Shown here: one piece after another, positions 39,063 through 48,001 of the stretch
Layout of the letters: each line of letters starts with the position of its first letter
Position numbering within the stretch: the first letter of the stretch is position 1
Source of the DNA: an uncultured Draconibacterium sp.
GTDB lineage: Bacteria > Bacteroidota > Bacteroidia > Bacteroidales > Prolixibacteraceae
Direction of reading: 5' to 3'
NCBI RefSeq assembly: GCF_913060805.1
Contig: NZ_CAJXTC010000001.1
Coordinates: 186,001-250,000, forward strand
DNA length: 64,000 nucleotides
Notes under the pieces: model-generated
Database searches by the model: none
What the model saw: only the letters and a program-made list of their open reading frames with translations
What the model was told of the DNA's origin: nothing
Made by a program: the position numbers and the translations under genes

Positions 39063-40082
39063 TTATCTTTCTTCTTCAGTTCCGTCGGCATAATGTGCAA
39101 ACCGGCCTTTCGAACGGTCAAAGACCTGTTCTTTCATTGGCCAGGGCCATCCTCCGAATTGTGTTTGTTGATATTCATGAATTGTCTCCCTGATCTCTTG
39201 TTGGGTATTCATTACAAAAGGGCCGTATTGTGCCACCGGTTCCTGAATTGGTTTCCCCTGCAGTAACAGAAAAAATGCATCTTTACCGCCGTTTGTAATG
39301 GTGGTTTGTCCTTTTGTATTTAATGCAATTCTGTTATTCATAGTTATGCTTTGTCCGTCTATCGTTATAGAATCTCCCTTATAAAAATAGAGGTTTCTGT
39401 TCACCTCTTCTGCTGCATCCGGGAGCGTGTATGTTGCTCCGGCTTCCATTTTTATCGTGTAAATGGCCACTTCATTTTGGGGATCGGTAGCCCACGAATT
39501 CGGATTAGGATCAAGAGCTTTTGCTCCATCCAATGTGCCTGCAATAATATTGATTTCCGTTACTTTCCCATTTTCATCTTTTGATTTGATAACCGGAATC
39601 TTTTCTTTCCAAAGCATTTTATAATGCGGTTCAACCAGCTTACTTTTTCGAGGTAGGTTGAGCCAAATTTGAAAAAGTTCCAGCGGATTGTCTTTGTCGG
39701 CATTTAGCAGCGGAAACATTTCTGAATGCTGAACACCTTTTCCGGCTGTTAGCCATTGCGCATCGCCAGCCTTATAACGTCCGGCGCCACCAAAGGAGTC
39801 ACAATGGTCAACTGCTCCTTCCTTAACAACCGTAACGGTTTCGAAACCCCGGTGCGGATGGTAGGGAAAGCCCGGCACCACGCTTCCATGGTACATGTTG
39901 AAGCCGTCTTTACCCGCGAAATCCTGACCAATATTTCTGCCCTTTAACTGATCGGCATCAAGCCCGAGTTTTTCATTTCCTTTGGGGAATTCATCGTGGT
40001 GATAGGCACAAAACAGAAATGGATCCTGTGCTTTCCATGGAGATCCTAATCGTTCAACCTGAAGTATTGAATTGTTATTCAT
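39063..40082 (-). CDS. Pirin-family bicupin protein
   Basis: Bicupin iron protein of the pirin family, cytosolic; some members act as quercetin dioxygenases or redox-sensing cofactors. About 339 residues. Metal-site residues are present in the N-terminal cupin: the two His of FPYHPHRGFETVT and the His/Glu of GVQHSEMF. The C-terminal pirin_C cupin follows (about 215-300, GKPIQEPVAQYGPFVMN). I use ATG 40082 (MNNNSILQVERLG); the frame reaches a TTG at 40112 that adds ten unlikely residues. Upstream lies an unusual interleaved inverted repeat (40154-40230). Forms an operon with the aldo/keto reductase. Confidence 0.9.
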   Translation of the reverse strand: MNNNSILQVERLGSPWKAQDPFLFCAYHHDEFPKGNEKLGLDADQLKGRNIGQDFAGKDGFNMYHGSVVPGFPYHPHRGFETVTVVKEGAVDHCDSFGGAGRYKAGDAQWLTAGKGVQHSEMFPLLNADKDNPLELFQIWLNLPRKSKLVEPHYKMLWKEKIPVIKSKDENGKVTEINIIAGTLDGAKALDPNPNSWATDPQNEVAIYTIKMEAGATYTLPDAAEEVNRNLYFYKGDSITIDGQSITMNNRIALNTKGQTTITNGGKDAFFLLLQGKPIQEPVAQYGPFVMNTQQEIRETIHEYQQTQFGGWPWPMKEQVFDRSKGRFAHYADGTEEER

Positions 40083-40589
40083 AGCTATTATTTTATTGTT
40101 TATGCGAATCAAGGTTTGAAACTATCACAGAGAAACGCTGATTTTCTCCCTTTTTTACCTCAATCCTGAAGAAAGAAAGTGAGAAAATCCTTGATCATCC
40201 TTTAGGAATTGAGGTAAAGTCAAGGATTTTTGTCGATACTCTTGTTCAAACCTTTATTCGCTTTGTTTATTTTAAATTGCAGTAGCCAGTTGTTTTATCC
40301 GGCTCAGTACTTAACACAAAAAGCGGGCGGAAATGTTCGGGATTTTGCTGAAAATATTGGTGTTTTAACACTATTTAAAACTGCAGATAAAAAGGGCGAG
40401 GCTATAATTAAATGTCTATCACTAACATTTGGGAAAGGCCATCTATGAACATACATTGTATCGGCTGCCGTTTCATTGATCACTCTTTTGCCAATCAATC
40501 CATAATTTCATTTCTTAACCCAAGTCAATGAAAAGGAGTGGCGCTACGGATAGTTTTGTTACAAAGAGATATCACTAAAGTTTAATCAC
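40083..40589. other. Divergent intergenic region with interleaved inverted repeats
   Basis: 507 bp between pirin and the MDR gene. Arm A TTTACCTCAATCCT (40154-40167) pairs with A' (40204-40218, one bulged A). Arm B AAAATCCTTGA (40184-40194) lies inside that loop and pairs with B' TCAAGGATTTT (40220-40230), which lies outside. The A-B-A'-B' order allows either a pseudoknot or two mutually exclusive hairpins. The rest (40231-40589) holds no credible gene and no exact -7 element. Confidence 0.5.
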
Positions 40590-41522
40590 ATGAAAGCAAT
40601 TGAGTGTTTAAAGTACGGAAGCTATGAGAACCTGGTTTTAACGGAAGTTGAAAAGCCAACGCCAAAAGAAAATGAAGTGCTGATTAAGATTAAAGCAACT
40701 TCAGTAACTGCCAGCGATGTGCTTATACGAAAACTGAACGAGCCACTTATTCCAAGATTTATCCTGCAACTTATTTTTGGTTTTGGCAGACCCAGAAATC
40801 CGATTTTGGGAATGGTAATGTCGGGTGTTGTTGAAACTAAAGGGAAAAATGTAAGCTCATTTAATGTTGGCGATGAAGTATTTGCGTATGGATCAGTTTC
40901 ACCAACAAAACGTCGTTTTGGTTCTTATGCCGAATATATTTGTCTGCCTGAAGACTGGAATGTTGCGCTTAAACCTTCGAATAGCAGTTTTGAGGAAGCT
41001 GCAGCCATTCCGTATGGCGGTTTACTTGCTTCGCATTTATTGAATAAAACAAGCATAAACAGGGGCGACAAAGTTTTAGTTTATGGAGCGTCGGGAAGTA
41101 TTGGCACCATGGTGATACAATTGGCAAAGCATGCCGGTGCTCATGTCACCGGTGTTTGCAGCAGCCTGAACTTCGAATTAGTTAAATCTTTGGGTTGCGA
41201 TGAGGTGATTGACTACACAGCCGAAAATGCAGTATCGCAACTGGAAACCTACAAATATGTAATCGATGCTGTTGGAAACGGCAAATCCTCAGCATTGAAA
41301 GAGAAAAGTAAAAAAGCACTCACTCCCGGTGGTAAATATATTTCCATCGATCACGGAACTCCTTTAACTCCAAAAGAAGCTTTTATTAATTTGAAAAAAT
41401 TGGCAGAACAAGAGTCGATTAAACCTGTTATTGATAGTGTTTATTCGTTGGAAGAAATGGCCGAAGCACATAAATATGTAGAGAAAGGCCACAAAAGAGG
41501 AAATGTGATAATTACCGTATAG
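40590..41522 (+). CDS. Zinc-free MDR-family NAD(P)-dependent oxidoreductase
   Basis: Medium-chain dehydrogenase/reductase of the quinone-oxidoreductase type, cytosolic, 310 residues. N-terminal GroES-like domain (KAIECLKYGSYENLVLTEVEKP), nucleotide-binding Rossmann domain with VYGASGSIGTMVIQLAKHAGAHV (starting about 147) and C-terminal AHKYVEKGHKRGNVIITV. No catalytic or structural zinc cysteine cluster is seen, which separates it from zinc alcohol dehydrogenases. Followed after 34 bp by a short membrane protein on the same strand. Likely detoxifies reactive enones or quinones; the substrate is not known. Confidence 0.85.
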   Translation: MKAIECLKYGSYENLVLTEVEKPTPKENEVLIKIKATSVTASDVLIRKLNEPLIPRFILQLIFGFGRPRNPILGMVMSGVVETKGKNVSSFNVGDEVFAYGSVSPTKRRFGSYAEYICLPEDWNVALKPSNSSFEEAAAIPYGGLLASHLLNKTSINRGDKVLVYGASGSIGTMVIQLAKHAGAHVTGVCSSLNFELVKSLGCDEVIDYTAENAVSQLETYKYVIDAVGNGKSSALKEKSKKALTPGGKYISIDHGTPLTPKEAFINLKKLAEQESIKPVIDSVYSLEEMAEAHKYVEKGHKRGNVIITV

Positions 41523-41556
41523 AAAGCAGGCTGACTACAGTTATAAATCTGAAAAT

Positions 41557-42015
41557 ATGACTTTATCCGATTATGTACAAAGAAGAAACGGAGTGCCGCT
41601 GGGCGCCGGTGATTCACTCCGGAATATGCTGAGTCGTTCGCTAGGTGCCGGAACGTTTTCGGAATTTTGGCAGTACTGGAATCCCATTTGGGGCTATTAC
41701 CTGGGGATGTATATTTTCAAACCTCTCAAGTCGTTTTTGCCTGCGTCGTTATCGCTGATAATCACTTTTGTTGCATGCGGATTTATTCACGATCTGGCGG
41801 TGATGTTGCTCAAATGGAAATTTAGTCTGCTACTAACGCAATGGTTTCTTTTTATGGGGCTCTGCGTGATTATGGGAGAATATGCAAATATCAACTACTC
41901 AAAATTTCCATGGATCGTGCGGACGGCAATTAACATACTCGTCATTTCAGGCTGTTTTGTCATCGCTAATCAACTAAATAAAGTGGTGTTGACGATTTTC
42001 GTTGTCAGTTCTTAA
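41557..42015 (+). CDS. Short MBOAT-like membrane protein
   Basis: 152-residue membrane protein with about three to four hydrophobic helices. The central segment FWQYWNPIWGYYLGMYIFKPL followed by FVACGFIHDL looks like the C-terminal core of membrane-bound O-acyltransferases, where the His in a hydrophobic helix is catalytic. Full MBOAT proteins have 350-500 residues and 8-12 helices, so this is either a reduced family member or a remnant. The start at ATG 41557 has no upstream continuation in frame that restores more of the family. It lies between an oxidoreductase and a CPBP protease gene. Function uncertain. Confidence 0.55.
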   Translation: MTLSDYVQRRNGVPLGAGDSLRNMLSRSLGAGTFSEFWQYWNPIWGYYLGMYIFKPLKSFLPASLSLIITFVACGFIHDLAVMLLKWKFSLLLTQWFLFMGLCVIMGEYANINYSKFPWIVRTAINILVISGCFVIANQLNKVVLTIFVVSS

Positions 42016-42093
42016 CTTAAGTCAATGGAATTGGAAACCACTATCTTCAACTTTGCTTAAGTAAGCTTTTAAAAAGAAACAGATATTAAAAAC

Positions 42094-42951
42094 ATGATAC
42101 CTGAAAACATATCGGAACGTAAAGAAGCCTGGAAAACAATCGTTATTTTTCTAGCGATTGTTACCGTTTTAAGCTCGCTTTTTCATTATGCAATCGTGAA
42201 TTTGTACCCTTCCAGAATTTATATTGGGGGTTTGATGTGGGTTCCTGCCATAGCCGCAATAATTACCTTGAAACTAAAGAAACGAGCTATTTCATCGCTA
42301 AACTGGAGTTGGGGGAATTGGAAATATATTCGAATATCGTATTTTGTTCCTGCCCTGTATGGAATAATCACTTACCTGCTAATCTGGATTTTTGGATTTG
42401 GGAGTTTAGCAAATGGAGAAGTAATTACAGAATGGGCAAAAGAACTTGGTTTAATGGGAATCGGAACATTAAATCCAACTTCGATAATAATCATAGCGAT
42501 CATTCTATTAGGAACTGTTGAAGTAATTCGATCGGCAGCAACAACATTAGGAGAGGAAATCGGATGGCGGGGCTTTTTCATTTACGAATTACGAAAAGTA
42601 CTTTCTTTTACCGGAGTTTCTGTTTTCAGTGGTGTTGTTTGGGCAACCTGGCACTGGCCGGTAATTGTGTATTATGGCAACAATGTAATTGTGGAAATGG
42701 CTTCATTTTATGTGGTGATTATATCGATGTCGTTTATGATGACCTACTACACTTTTAAATCCAAAAGTTTATGGCCGGCAGTTATTTTTCACGCGGTGAG
42801 CAATGTTTACATTCAAAAAATACTGCCCGAATTAACTATTAAAAACGAAGGAACTGAATACTGGTTGGGCGAAAATGGAATTATGTTTGCCATAGTTACC
42901 TGTGTTTTTGGGATTTACTTTTGGAGAAAAGCAATTAAAGAAAAATTGTAA
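42094..42951 (+). CDS. CPBP-family intramembrane metalloprotease
   Basis: Integral membrane protein of the CAAX-protease/bacteriocin-processing (Abi, Rce1-like) family, 285 residues with about eight transmembrane helices. Family motifs are intact: EEIGWRGFF (about 151-159, motif 1 EExxxR), the His in WATWHWP (about 188) and the His in AVIFHAVSN (about 230). In bacteria such proteins serve in peptide maturation, immunity or unknown proteolysis. It is followed after 51 bp by a secreted beta-lactamase-like protein. No bacteriocin precursor is visible next to it, so its substrate is open. Confidence 0.85.
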   Translation: MIPENISERKEAWKTIVIFLAIVTVLSSLFHYAIVNLYPSRIYIGGLMWVPAIAAIITLKLKKRAISSLNWSWGNWKYIRISYFVPALYGIITYLLIWIFGFGSLANGEVITEWAKELGLMGIGTLNPTSIIIIAIILLGTVEVIRSAATTLGEEIGWRGFFIYELRKVLSFTGVSVFSGVVWATWHWPVIVYYGNNVIVEMASFYVVIISMSFMMTYYTFKSKSLWPAVIFHAVSNVYIQKILPELTIKNEGTEYWLGENGIMFAIVTCVFGIYFWRKAIKEKL

Positions 42952-43002
42952 TTAGATCATTTTGTTAGCATTTATTTGAAAATAACAAGTCTAAATTTTA
43001 CT

Positions 43003-44439
43003 ATGAACAAATTAATTCTTGCAAGTTTAGTCCTTATTCTTTTTGCTTCTTGCAACTCATCTAAAGAACCAGATGATAAAAAAGCTGCACTGGAAAACGG
43101 AATTCGTGAGCAAGTGAAGTTTTTGGGAGAACCGGAAGTTTTCAGCTCCATTTCAAATAGAATGTCAGAGTATAATATTCCGGCACTATCTCTTGCGGTA
43201 ATAAAGCATGGTGAAATTGAATGGGCAGACATTTATCGAAATGCGAATTTCCCCGAAGAGCATCACCTGAACAATTCCAGCATTTTCCAGGCAGCATCAT
43301 TGTCTAAACCAGTGACCTTTCTTGCGGCATTGCGCATGTATTCTGCTGGTAAAATCGACCTGGATAAAAATATACAGGAATACCTGAAGGATTTTGTATT
43401 ACCACAAGGCAAACAAACGGCTGAGAATCCGGTTACGTTCCGCAATATTTTTCCCCATACTTCAGGAATCAGTCCTGGTGGATATGAGGGATACAACAGA
43501 AATCTCCCGATGCCCTCTGATCTGGATATTTTAAGAGGTAGTGAAGGAGTCAATACTCCGGCAATAGAGGTACTTACTCCACCTAAAAAAACACTGGCTT
43601 ATTCCGGTGGTGGCTACACATTAGCCGAACTGGCTCTTCAAGACATATTCAATGATGAGTTCTCGAACATCATGCAAAAATGGATTCTTGAACCTGCCGG
43701 AATGAAACATTCTGAGTTTACACAACCCTTACCCGTCTCGGATTCTGTTCTGGTAGCCAAAGGTTACTCTCAATCAGGAGAGGTGATAGAAGGTGGATGG
43801 AGAAACTATCCGCAGCAAGCTGCCGCGGGACTTTGGAGCAACTCGATTGATTTGGCTAATTTTTTAGTTGAAATTTATAAAGCATATCAAGGCGATAGCT
43901 CGATATTTTCACAGTCTGATATTAAATCGATAATAAGCCAGGAACGAGACGGCAGTGTTTACGGATTCATATTAAACCGTTCCGGTGATGATATTTCAAT
44001 CACTCACTTTGGAGGCAACGCCGGTTACCGTACAGGTATGACAATAAGCCTAACGAGCGGAAATGGGTTAGTATATCTGACCAATTCGGATAATGGCGGG
44101 GCTCTGGGAAACGAATTACTTTTATCAGCCTCACAGGTATATAATTGGCAGCATTTTAAGCAAACAGAAGCTCAACGCAATCATGTTAAATCAGATGTAT
44201 TAAAAGGTTTGTCGGGAAGCTATAAATGGAATAATCAAATAGATTTAACTGTCAGCTATGACGAAAACAAGGATCAAATTTCACTTTTCTTCCCGAATGG
44301 TGATGAGTACAAGTTGGTTCCTATTGTTGGTGAAAATCTTGATTTCATTCACCCAAATACAGGAGTACAAATTTCTTTCACAATGAAGGATAACATACAA
44401 TCATTCACATTATATGGACAAAATGCAATCAAATTATAA
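43003..44439 (+). CDS. Class C beta-lactamase-related serine hydrolase, lipoprotein
   Basis: Lipid-anchored serine hydrolase of the beta-lactamase/DD-peptidase (S12) superfamily, about 478 residues. Lipobox FASC (Cys17) after MNKLILASLVLILFASC. The SxxK motif is SLSK in FQAASLSKPVT (about 103), the YxN-equivalent is YSGGGY (about 203) and the KTG-equivalent is HFGGNAGY (about 338). A small C-terminal beta domain (about 405-478) follows. ATG 43003 starts the signal peptide; the frame also reaches an upstream TTG at 42976. More likely an esterase or D-amino-peptidase than a true antibiotic-hydrolysing enzyme. Probably co-transcribed with the thioredoxin-like gene 9 bp downstream. Confidence 0.88.
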   Translation: MNKLILASLVLILFASCNSSKEPDDKKAALENGIREQVKFLGEPEVFSSISNRMSEYNIPALSLAVIKHGEIEWADIYRNANFPEEHHLNNSSIFQAASLSKPVTFLAALRMYSAGKIDLDKNIQEYLKDFVLPQGKQTAENPVTFRNIFPHTSGISPGGYEGYNRNLPMPSDLDILRGSEGVNTPAIEVLTPPKKTLAYSGGGYTLAELALQDIFNDEFSNIMQKWILEPAGMKHSEFTQPLPVSDSVLVAKGYSQSGEVIEGGWRNYPQQAAAGLWSNSIDLANFLVEIYKAYQGDSSIFSQSDIKSIISQERDGSVYGFILNRSGDDISITHFGGNAGYRTGMTISLTSGNGLVYLTNSDNGGALGNELLLSASQVYNWQHFKQTEAQRNHVKSDVLKGLSGSYKWNNQIDLTVSYDENKDQISLFFPNGDEYKLVPIVGENLDFIHPNTGVQISFTMKDNIQSFTLYGQNAIKL

Positions 44440-44448
44440 ATCAAAACT

Positions 44449-44949
44449 ATGAAGAAAACAGATAATCCAGCAACGAATTTATCGGGCAAGTCTCTCAAGC
44501 TGAAGAAAACGAAGTCTCAATTTTGGCGATGGTTCTGGCTCACTTTCCTTGTGCTTTCTCTTGCTTATGCGTGGTATTCATTTTATGCACCTTCCAACGA
44601 TGTGGTCTGGGCTGATGATATGGTCTCGGCTCGTGAACTTGCCATCGATTCTGATAAAAACATGCTGTTGTTTTTCACAGGGGAGTGGTGCTCGCCGTGC
44701 CGGATTATGAAGCGCGAAATTTTTGCGGATGAGGAAGTGATGAAGGCCATCAATTCGCAGCTTGTACCGGTAATGATTGATGTTGATGATCCCAAATCAA
44801 AAGAGGTTCTGGAGCAGTATAATGTTGGTGGCACGCCAATAACAATTTTTACTGATTCGAAGGGGAAAGTACTTGATTACGCTGTAGGAAAGATCGGGAA
44901 AACGAAATTCCTCGAAATGCTTGAAAAATTGGGTACGAAAGAGAAATAA
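44449..44949 (+). CDS. Membrane-anchored thioredoxin-fold protein
   Basis: 166-residue protein with one N-terminal transmembrane helix (about 27-45, WLTFLVLSLAYAWYSFY) and a periplasmic thioredoxin domain. The redox motif is CSPC in FTGEWCSPCRIMKREIF (about 83), and the cis-proline region is GGTPITIFTD (about 126). This matches the thioredoxin_7/DsbD-gamma-like group, which reduces or transfers disulfides in the periplasm. It sits 9 bp after the beta-lactamase-like gene and 23 bp before a lipoprotein gene, so the three likely form one operon and the Trx domain may keep a partner reduced. Partner unknown. Confidence 0.85.
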   Translation: MKKTDNPATNLSGKSLKLKKTKSQFWRWFWLTFLVLSLAYAWYSFYAPSNDVVWADDMVSARELAIDSDKNMLLFFTGEWCSPCRIMKREIFADEEVMKAINSQLVPVMIDVDDPKSKEVLEQYNVGGTPITIFTDSKGKVLDYAVGKIGKTKFLEMLEKLGTKEK

Positions 44950-44972
44950 TAACATTAAAAATATTTTTTGAT

Positions 44973-45566
44973 ATGAAAATTCAAGTTGTAATATTCTTCG
45001 CACTAATACTTTTAGGTGCTTGTAATAGCCAAACAGAATCAGGTATAACCCAACAACCAACTCTGGCTGATTATCAGATTGGTGAAAAATGGGTCTGGAA
45101 ATATAAAGGCGTAACAACGGAAGGAGAAGTACGCTCGGACGGAGTAGATACCAGAAAAATAGTCAGTGTTGATGGCGTTTTAGGCATGACCATTGGAAAT
45201 GATACTGTCCTCCTTTCCGAAATTGTGAAGCCGGAAGAAAGCGAAACACCTAAATATGCCTGGCCTCTGGAAGTGGGTAAAAAGTGGAAATTTGAAAACA
45301 ACTGGACAAGTGAAGACGGTACAACAGGAAGTCAAAGTCAGGATGCCGAGATTTTATCGTATCAGGAAGAAACGGTAGAAGCAGGTACATTCATGGCCTA
45401 CACGATTAAATACATAGGAAAAATCTCGAATTCGAGAGGTTATAGCGCAGATGAAGAAGAGGTTTGGCTGTATGCCCCGGCATTAAAAACCTTCATTAAA
45501 CTTACTCAGATTCAAGGTGATTTTACCTATGTGGAGGAACTAATCGAATATTCAAAACCTGAATAA
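44973..45566 (+). CDS. Lipoprotein of unknown function
   Basis: 197 residues with lipobox LGAC (Cys17) after a short hydrophobic leader. The mature part is predicted to be all-beta: YQIGEKWVWKYKG, ALPLEVGKKW-like turn (WPLEVGKKWKFENNW) and VEAGTFMAYTIKY. This style recurs in small beta-barrel/lipocalin-like periplasmic lipoproteins of Bacteroidota, but I cannot name a family. Last gene of the plus-strand run, only 21 bp from the end of the convergent Crp/Fnr gene, with no clear hairpin between them. Confidence 0.75.
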   Translation: MKIQVVIFFALILLGACNSQTESGITQQPTLADYQIGEKWVWKYKGVTTEGEVRSDGVDTRKIVSVDGVLGMTIGNDTVLLSEIVKPEESETPKYAWPLEVGKKWKFENNWTSEDGTTGSQSQDAEILSYQEETVEAGTFMAYTIKYIGKISNSRGYSADEEEVWLYAPALKTFIKLTQIQGDFTYVEELIEYSKPE

Positions 45567-45587
45567 AATGCATTTTTCAACTTTATC

Positions 45588-46169
45588 TCAGTTCAATTCA
45601 GAGGCAATACGTTTTCTAATTCGGCTTAAAGATTCCGGCTTAACGCCAATATAACTTGCCAGATGATACTGGGGAATTCGCTGGAACAAATCGGGCCGCG
45701 ATTTCAAAAGTTTCAGGTAGCGTTGCTCAGGCGAATCGGTATAATAGGAAGTCAATGTTTCTTTTTGTTCTGCAAAAGCCGCTTCCATAATGGTTCTGGA
45801 GATCGTTTCAAACCGGGGAAAACGTTCGAACAGTGCCTGACCTTGCTGCTCGTCTCCTTCAACAACCGTAGTATCTTCTACACAAATCCAATTGTGCTTT
45901 GCCGCGTTTTCGGGGGTAAAACTGTTTAACGAAATGGCCCATTGTTCTTCAGTGAAAAAATTGGTCGTTTTCTCTTCACCATCTTTCAGGATGTACTCTC
46001 TTACACAGCCTTCAAGTATAAAATAGGTTTTGTTTGAAAATTGCCCTTCTTTTAACAGGAAATCACCCTTACTGAATTTCCTGGTTTGCATACTTTCAGC
46101 AATGGCGTCGGCCTCTTCTTTTGAAAGTGGTGATATTCTGGAGAAATAATTTACAAATTTGTTTTTCAT
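45588..46169 (-). CDS. Crp/Fnr-family transcriptional regulator
   Basis: Cytosolic one-component regulator, about 193 residues. N-terminal cyclic-nucleotide-binding fold with FLLKEGQFSNKTYFILEGCVREYI (about 36-59) and a C-terminal helix-turn-helix in YHLASYIGVKPESLSRIRKRI (about 168-188). It belongs to the short Bacteroidota group that usually lacks the residues for cAMP binding, so the ligand is unknown. ATG 46169 is used in place of the TTG just before it. A second regulator of the same family lies 3 kb away at 48980. Confidence 0.9.
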   Translation of the reverse strand: MKNKFVNYFSRISPLSKEEADAIAESMQTRKFSKGDFLLKEGQFSNKTYFILEGCVREYILKDGEEKTTNFFTEEQWAISLNSFTPENAAKHNWICVEDTTVVEGDEQQGQALFERFPRFETISRTIMEAAFAEQKETLTSYYTDSPEQRYLKLLKSRPDLFQRIPQYHLASYIGVKPESLSRIRKRIASELN

Positions 46170-46286
46170 CAAACATTCTTTTGGTGGTAATTACAATACA
46201 TTCTAACACCATCCACTGCTTTAAGTTCGTTTTATATAGGATGCCGAAAACGCTTAAACGTAAAAAACATTGGCAGTAGTTTTATT

Positions 46287-47507
46287 TTAAAATGTCTTAT
46301 TAAAATAATAGTCAAGCTTTTTCCCTTCTGAGTCGATTAATTGCATGTAAATCTCATCCTTCAGGTCATATTCCACATAATCGCAAAAATCATTTCCATT
46401 TTCAAAATCAAGGCTATCAATTTTTATCACTTTCATGTTTGGTCTGATTCCACTTTTATAAGCATTTGATTCTTCTATTACAGACTGAACATAAATGCCT
46501 TTGTCGGTGGAGGAACCTAGTCTGAATCCGGCCAGACCAATTCTGGTTGCCTCTTTTTCAGGCTTAGTAAGGTAAAGGTTTTTATTGTTCCAGTCGATTG
46601 TAAGCTGAAATCTTGATAATAATTGATTCCCAACAGAGACAGTTTCTCCTGTTTGAATCAGCACGTTTTTTAGCTCCAGGTTATCTATCCGAACGGAATC
46701 AGAAAAAGTCAACTTCCTTTTTAGCTCAACGCTTTCTCCAATTATTCCACTTTGTTTGATTCCACGTTCTGAAAACTCAGCATCAATAATATTTTTATTG
46801 GTAAATGTTGTAAATATTTCGTTGCTTAAAGCAACAGAGCCATTCGAACCATAATCTACCAATATATTCTTCACCCTGGCCCGACCGAAATTCACGTCAA
46901 TAAAAATATTGTATTGGTGATCTGTGTTAAAAGGGATGACAATACCGTTTTCATTAATTGAACTGAGTAAAGACAAGGTGTTGTTTTCCTGATCAATCAT
47001 CCAGTTACAATGTCTGATGAAGTTGGAACCGATAATCCCGTCAATTTCCAGGCATTTCATTATCGGATTTGCTTCAAAGTCGCCAACAAAAGCAGTTTGA
47101 TTCAGAAACAATACATCGCCAACAAATACAGAATCAACTTGTGCCCAATCAACCTGCTTTTTGTTTTTATCGCTATCAACAATTTTTCCTTTACTGATTA
47201 TTTTGAAATTATTTTCTTCCTGAAGCTCACCGGATATACAGAATGGCGCACCTGTGTCGAATAAAAAACGATATTCTTTCCCATTTAAAGTAACCGGAAG
47301 AATGATAAGCCTTTTTTGAATATCAATATCTACTGTTTCTTTGATTTCATGCTGAGCGACACTCCCATATCGTATTGCTTCCGTCCATTTAACAGAGCAA
47401 GCGGAAAAAAGCAAAATTAAAATTCCTGCCAGAAGTAATGTTAACGATTTGGAGTGGATTCTAATGGTGCAGGATCCGCCGTAATTGCAGCTATTATTTG
47501 TTGGCAT
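46287..47507 (-). CDS. Retropepsin-like aspartyl protease with PDZ domain, lipoprotein
   Basis: Predicted lipid-anchored protease or peptide-binding protein, 406 residues. Lipobox FSAC (about Cys37) after an N-terminal extension that includes MPTNNSCNYGG. Two aspartyl-protease-like lobes: first active-site motif FLFDTGAPFCIS (about 97-108) and a second lobe with LVDYGSNGSVALSN (about 217-230), where the usual DTG is DYG. The C-terminal PDZ domain (about 320-395) contains GIRPNMKVIKIDSLDF. The combination is common in Bacteroidota. Its start overlaps the end of the RDD gene by 14 bp, so the two are coupled. Confidence 0.85.
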   Translation of the reverse strand: MPTNNSCNYGGSCTIRIHSKSLTLLLAGILILLFSACSVKWTEAIRYGSVAQHEIKETVDIDIQKRLIILPVTLNGKEYRFLFDTGAPFCISGELQEENNFKIISKGKIVDSDKNKKQVDWAQVDSVFVGDVLFLNQTAFVGDFEANPIMKCLEIDGIIGSNFIRHCNWMIDQENNTLSLLSSINENGIVIPFNTDHQYNIFIDVNFGRARVKNILVDYGSNGSVALSNEIFTTFTNKNIIDAEFSERGIKQSGIIGESVELKRKLTFSDSVRIDNLELKNVLIQTGETVSVGNQLLSRFQLTIDWNNKNLYLTKPEKEATRIGLAGFRLGSSTDKGIYVQSVIEESNAYKSGIRPNMKVIKIDSLDFENGNDFCDYVEYDLKDEIYMQLIDSEGKKLDYYFNKTF

Positions 47508-47937
47508 TTGTTTTTATTACTAAGGTTTTTGACAGCCTGTCGTGAAGGCCCTTTTTTGAAAACAAATAGTAAAAAATATCTATTGGGATTAATCTTGATA
47601 TTGTCCTTTTAAAGATTGTTGAGAATGTAATCTCATCTCCATCTCTGTGAACAACATTGGTTCGGGTTAAAAATTTTCCTAAGGTTTTCTGAAAATAAAA
47701 TTCCAGTACAGAATAGTAGGCTAAATAGAGGAGTACTCCTAAAGAAATGCTGTATAAATAATTAACCAAATAGGAATTAAATCGGACTAAATAACGATCG
47801 AAAATATAAGCGATCGAGAAGAAAAGAATGATCCAGACAACGGTATCAATAATAAAATTAACCAGTCGAATAACTGAATGCACCGAACTTCCTGCCAAAT
47901 CATTTTGATTCTCTGGTTTATTACTTCGTGTTATCAT
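47494..47937 (-). CDS. RDD-family membrane protein
   Basis: Small integral membrane protein of the RDD family, about 147 residues, with three predicted helices and the eponymous charged residues: RLVNFIIDTVVW (Arg and Asp in helix 1, about 23-34), the conserved segment FQKTLGKFLTRTNVVHRDG (about 83-101), and the late HDRLSKTLVI. Some members take part in Na+/H+ exchange, but most are uncharacterised. ATG 47937 is used; the open frame extends to a TTG at 47970. Upstream gene of a pair with the aspartyl protease. Confidence 0.85.
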   Translation of the reverse strand: MITRSNKPENQNDLAGSSVHSVIRLVNFIIDTVVWIILFFSIAYIFDRYLVRFNSYLVNYLYSISLGVLLYLAYYSVLEFYFQKTLGKFLTRTNVVHRDGDEITFSTIFKRTISRLIPIDIFYYLFSKKGLHDRLSKTLVIKTNANK

Positions 47938-48001
47938 ATTTGTAAGTTCATTGGTATTAAATTTTCCCAATAATTACAACTCTTAATGTGGTAAAGATTG
48001 T

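Noticed and set aside
40230-40448. A 72-codon frame before the MDR gene
   Set aside because: Begins inside the interleaved repeats and shows no family features; composition fits non-coding DNA.
43003-44439. True antibiotic-resistance beta-lactamase
   Set aside because: The fold and SxxK motif fit the superfamily, but the lipoprotein anchor, extra C-terminal domain and HFG in place of KTG point to an esterase/peptidase relative. No resistance should be inferred.
42094-44949. Bacteriocin production and immunity cluster around the CPBP protease
   Set aside because: No precursor peptide with a leader, no ABC exporter and no modification enzyme are present.
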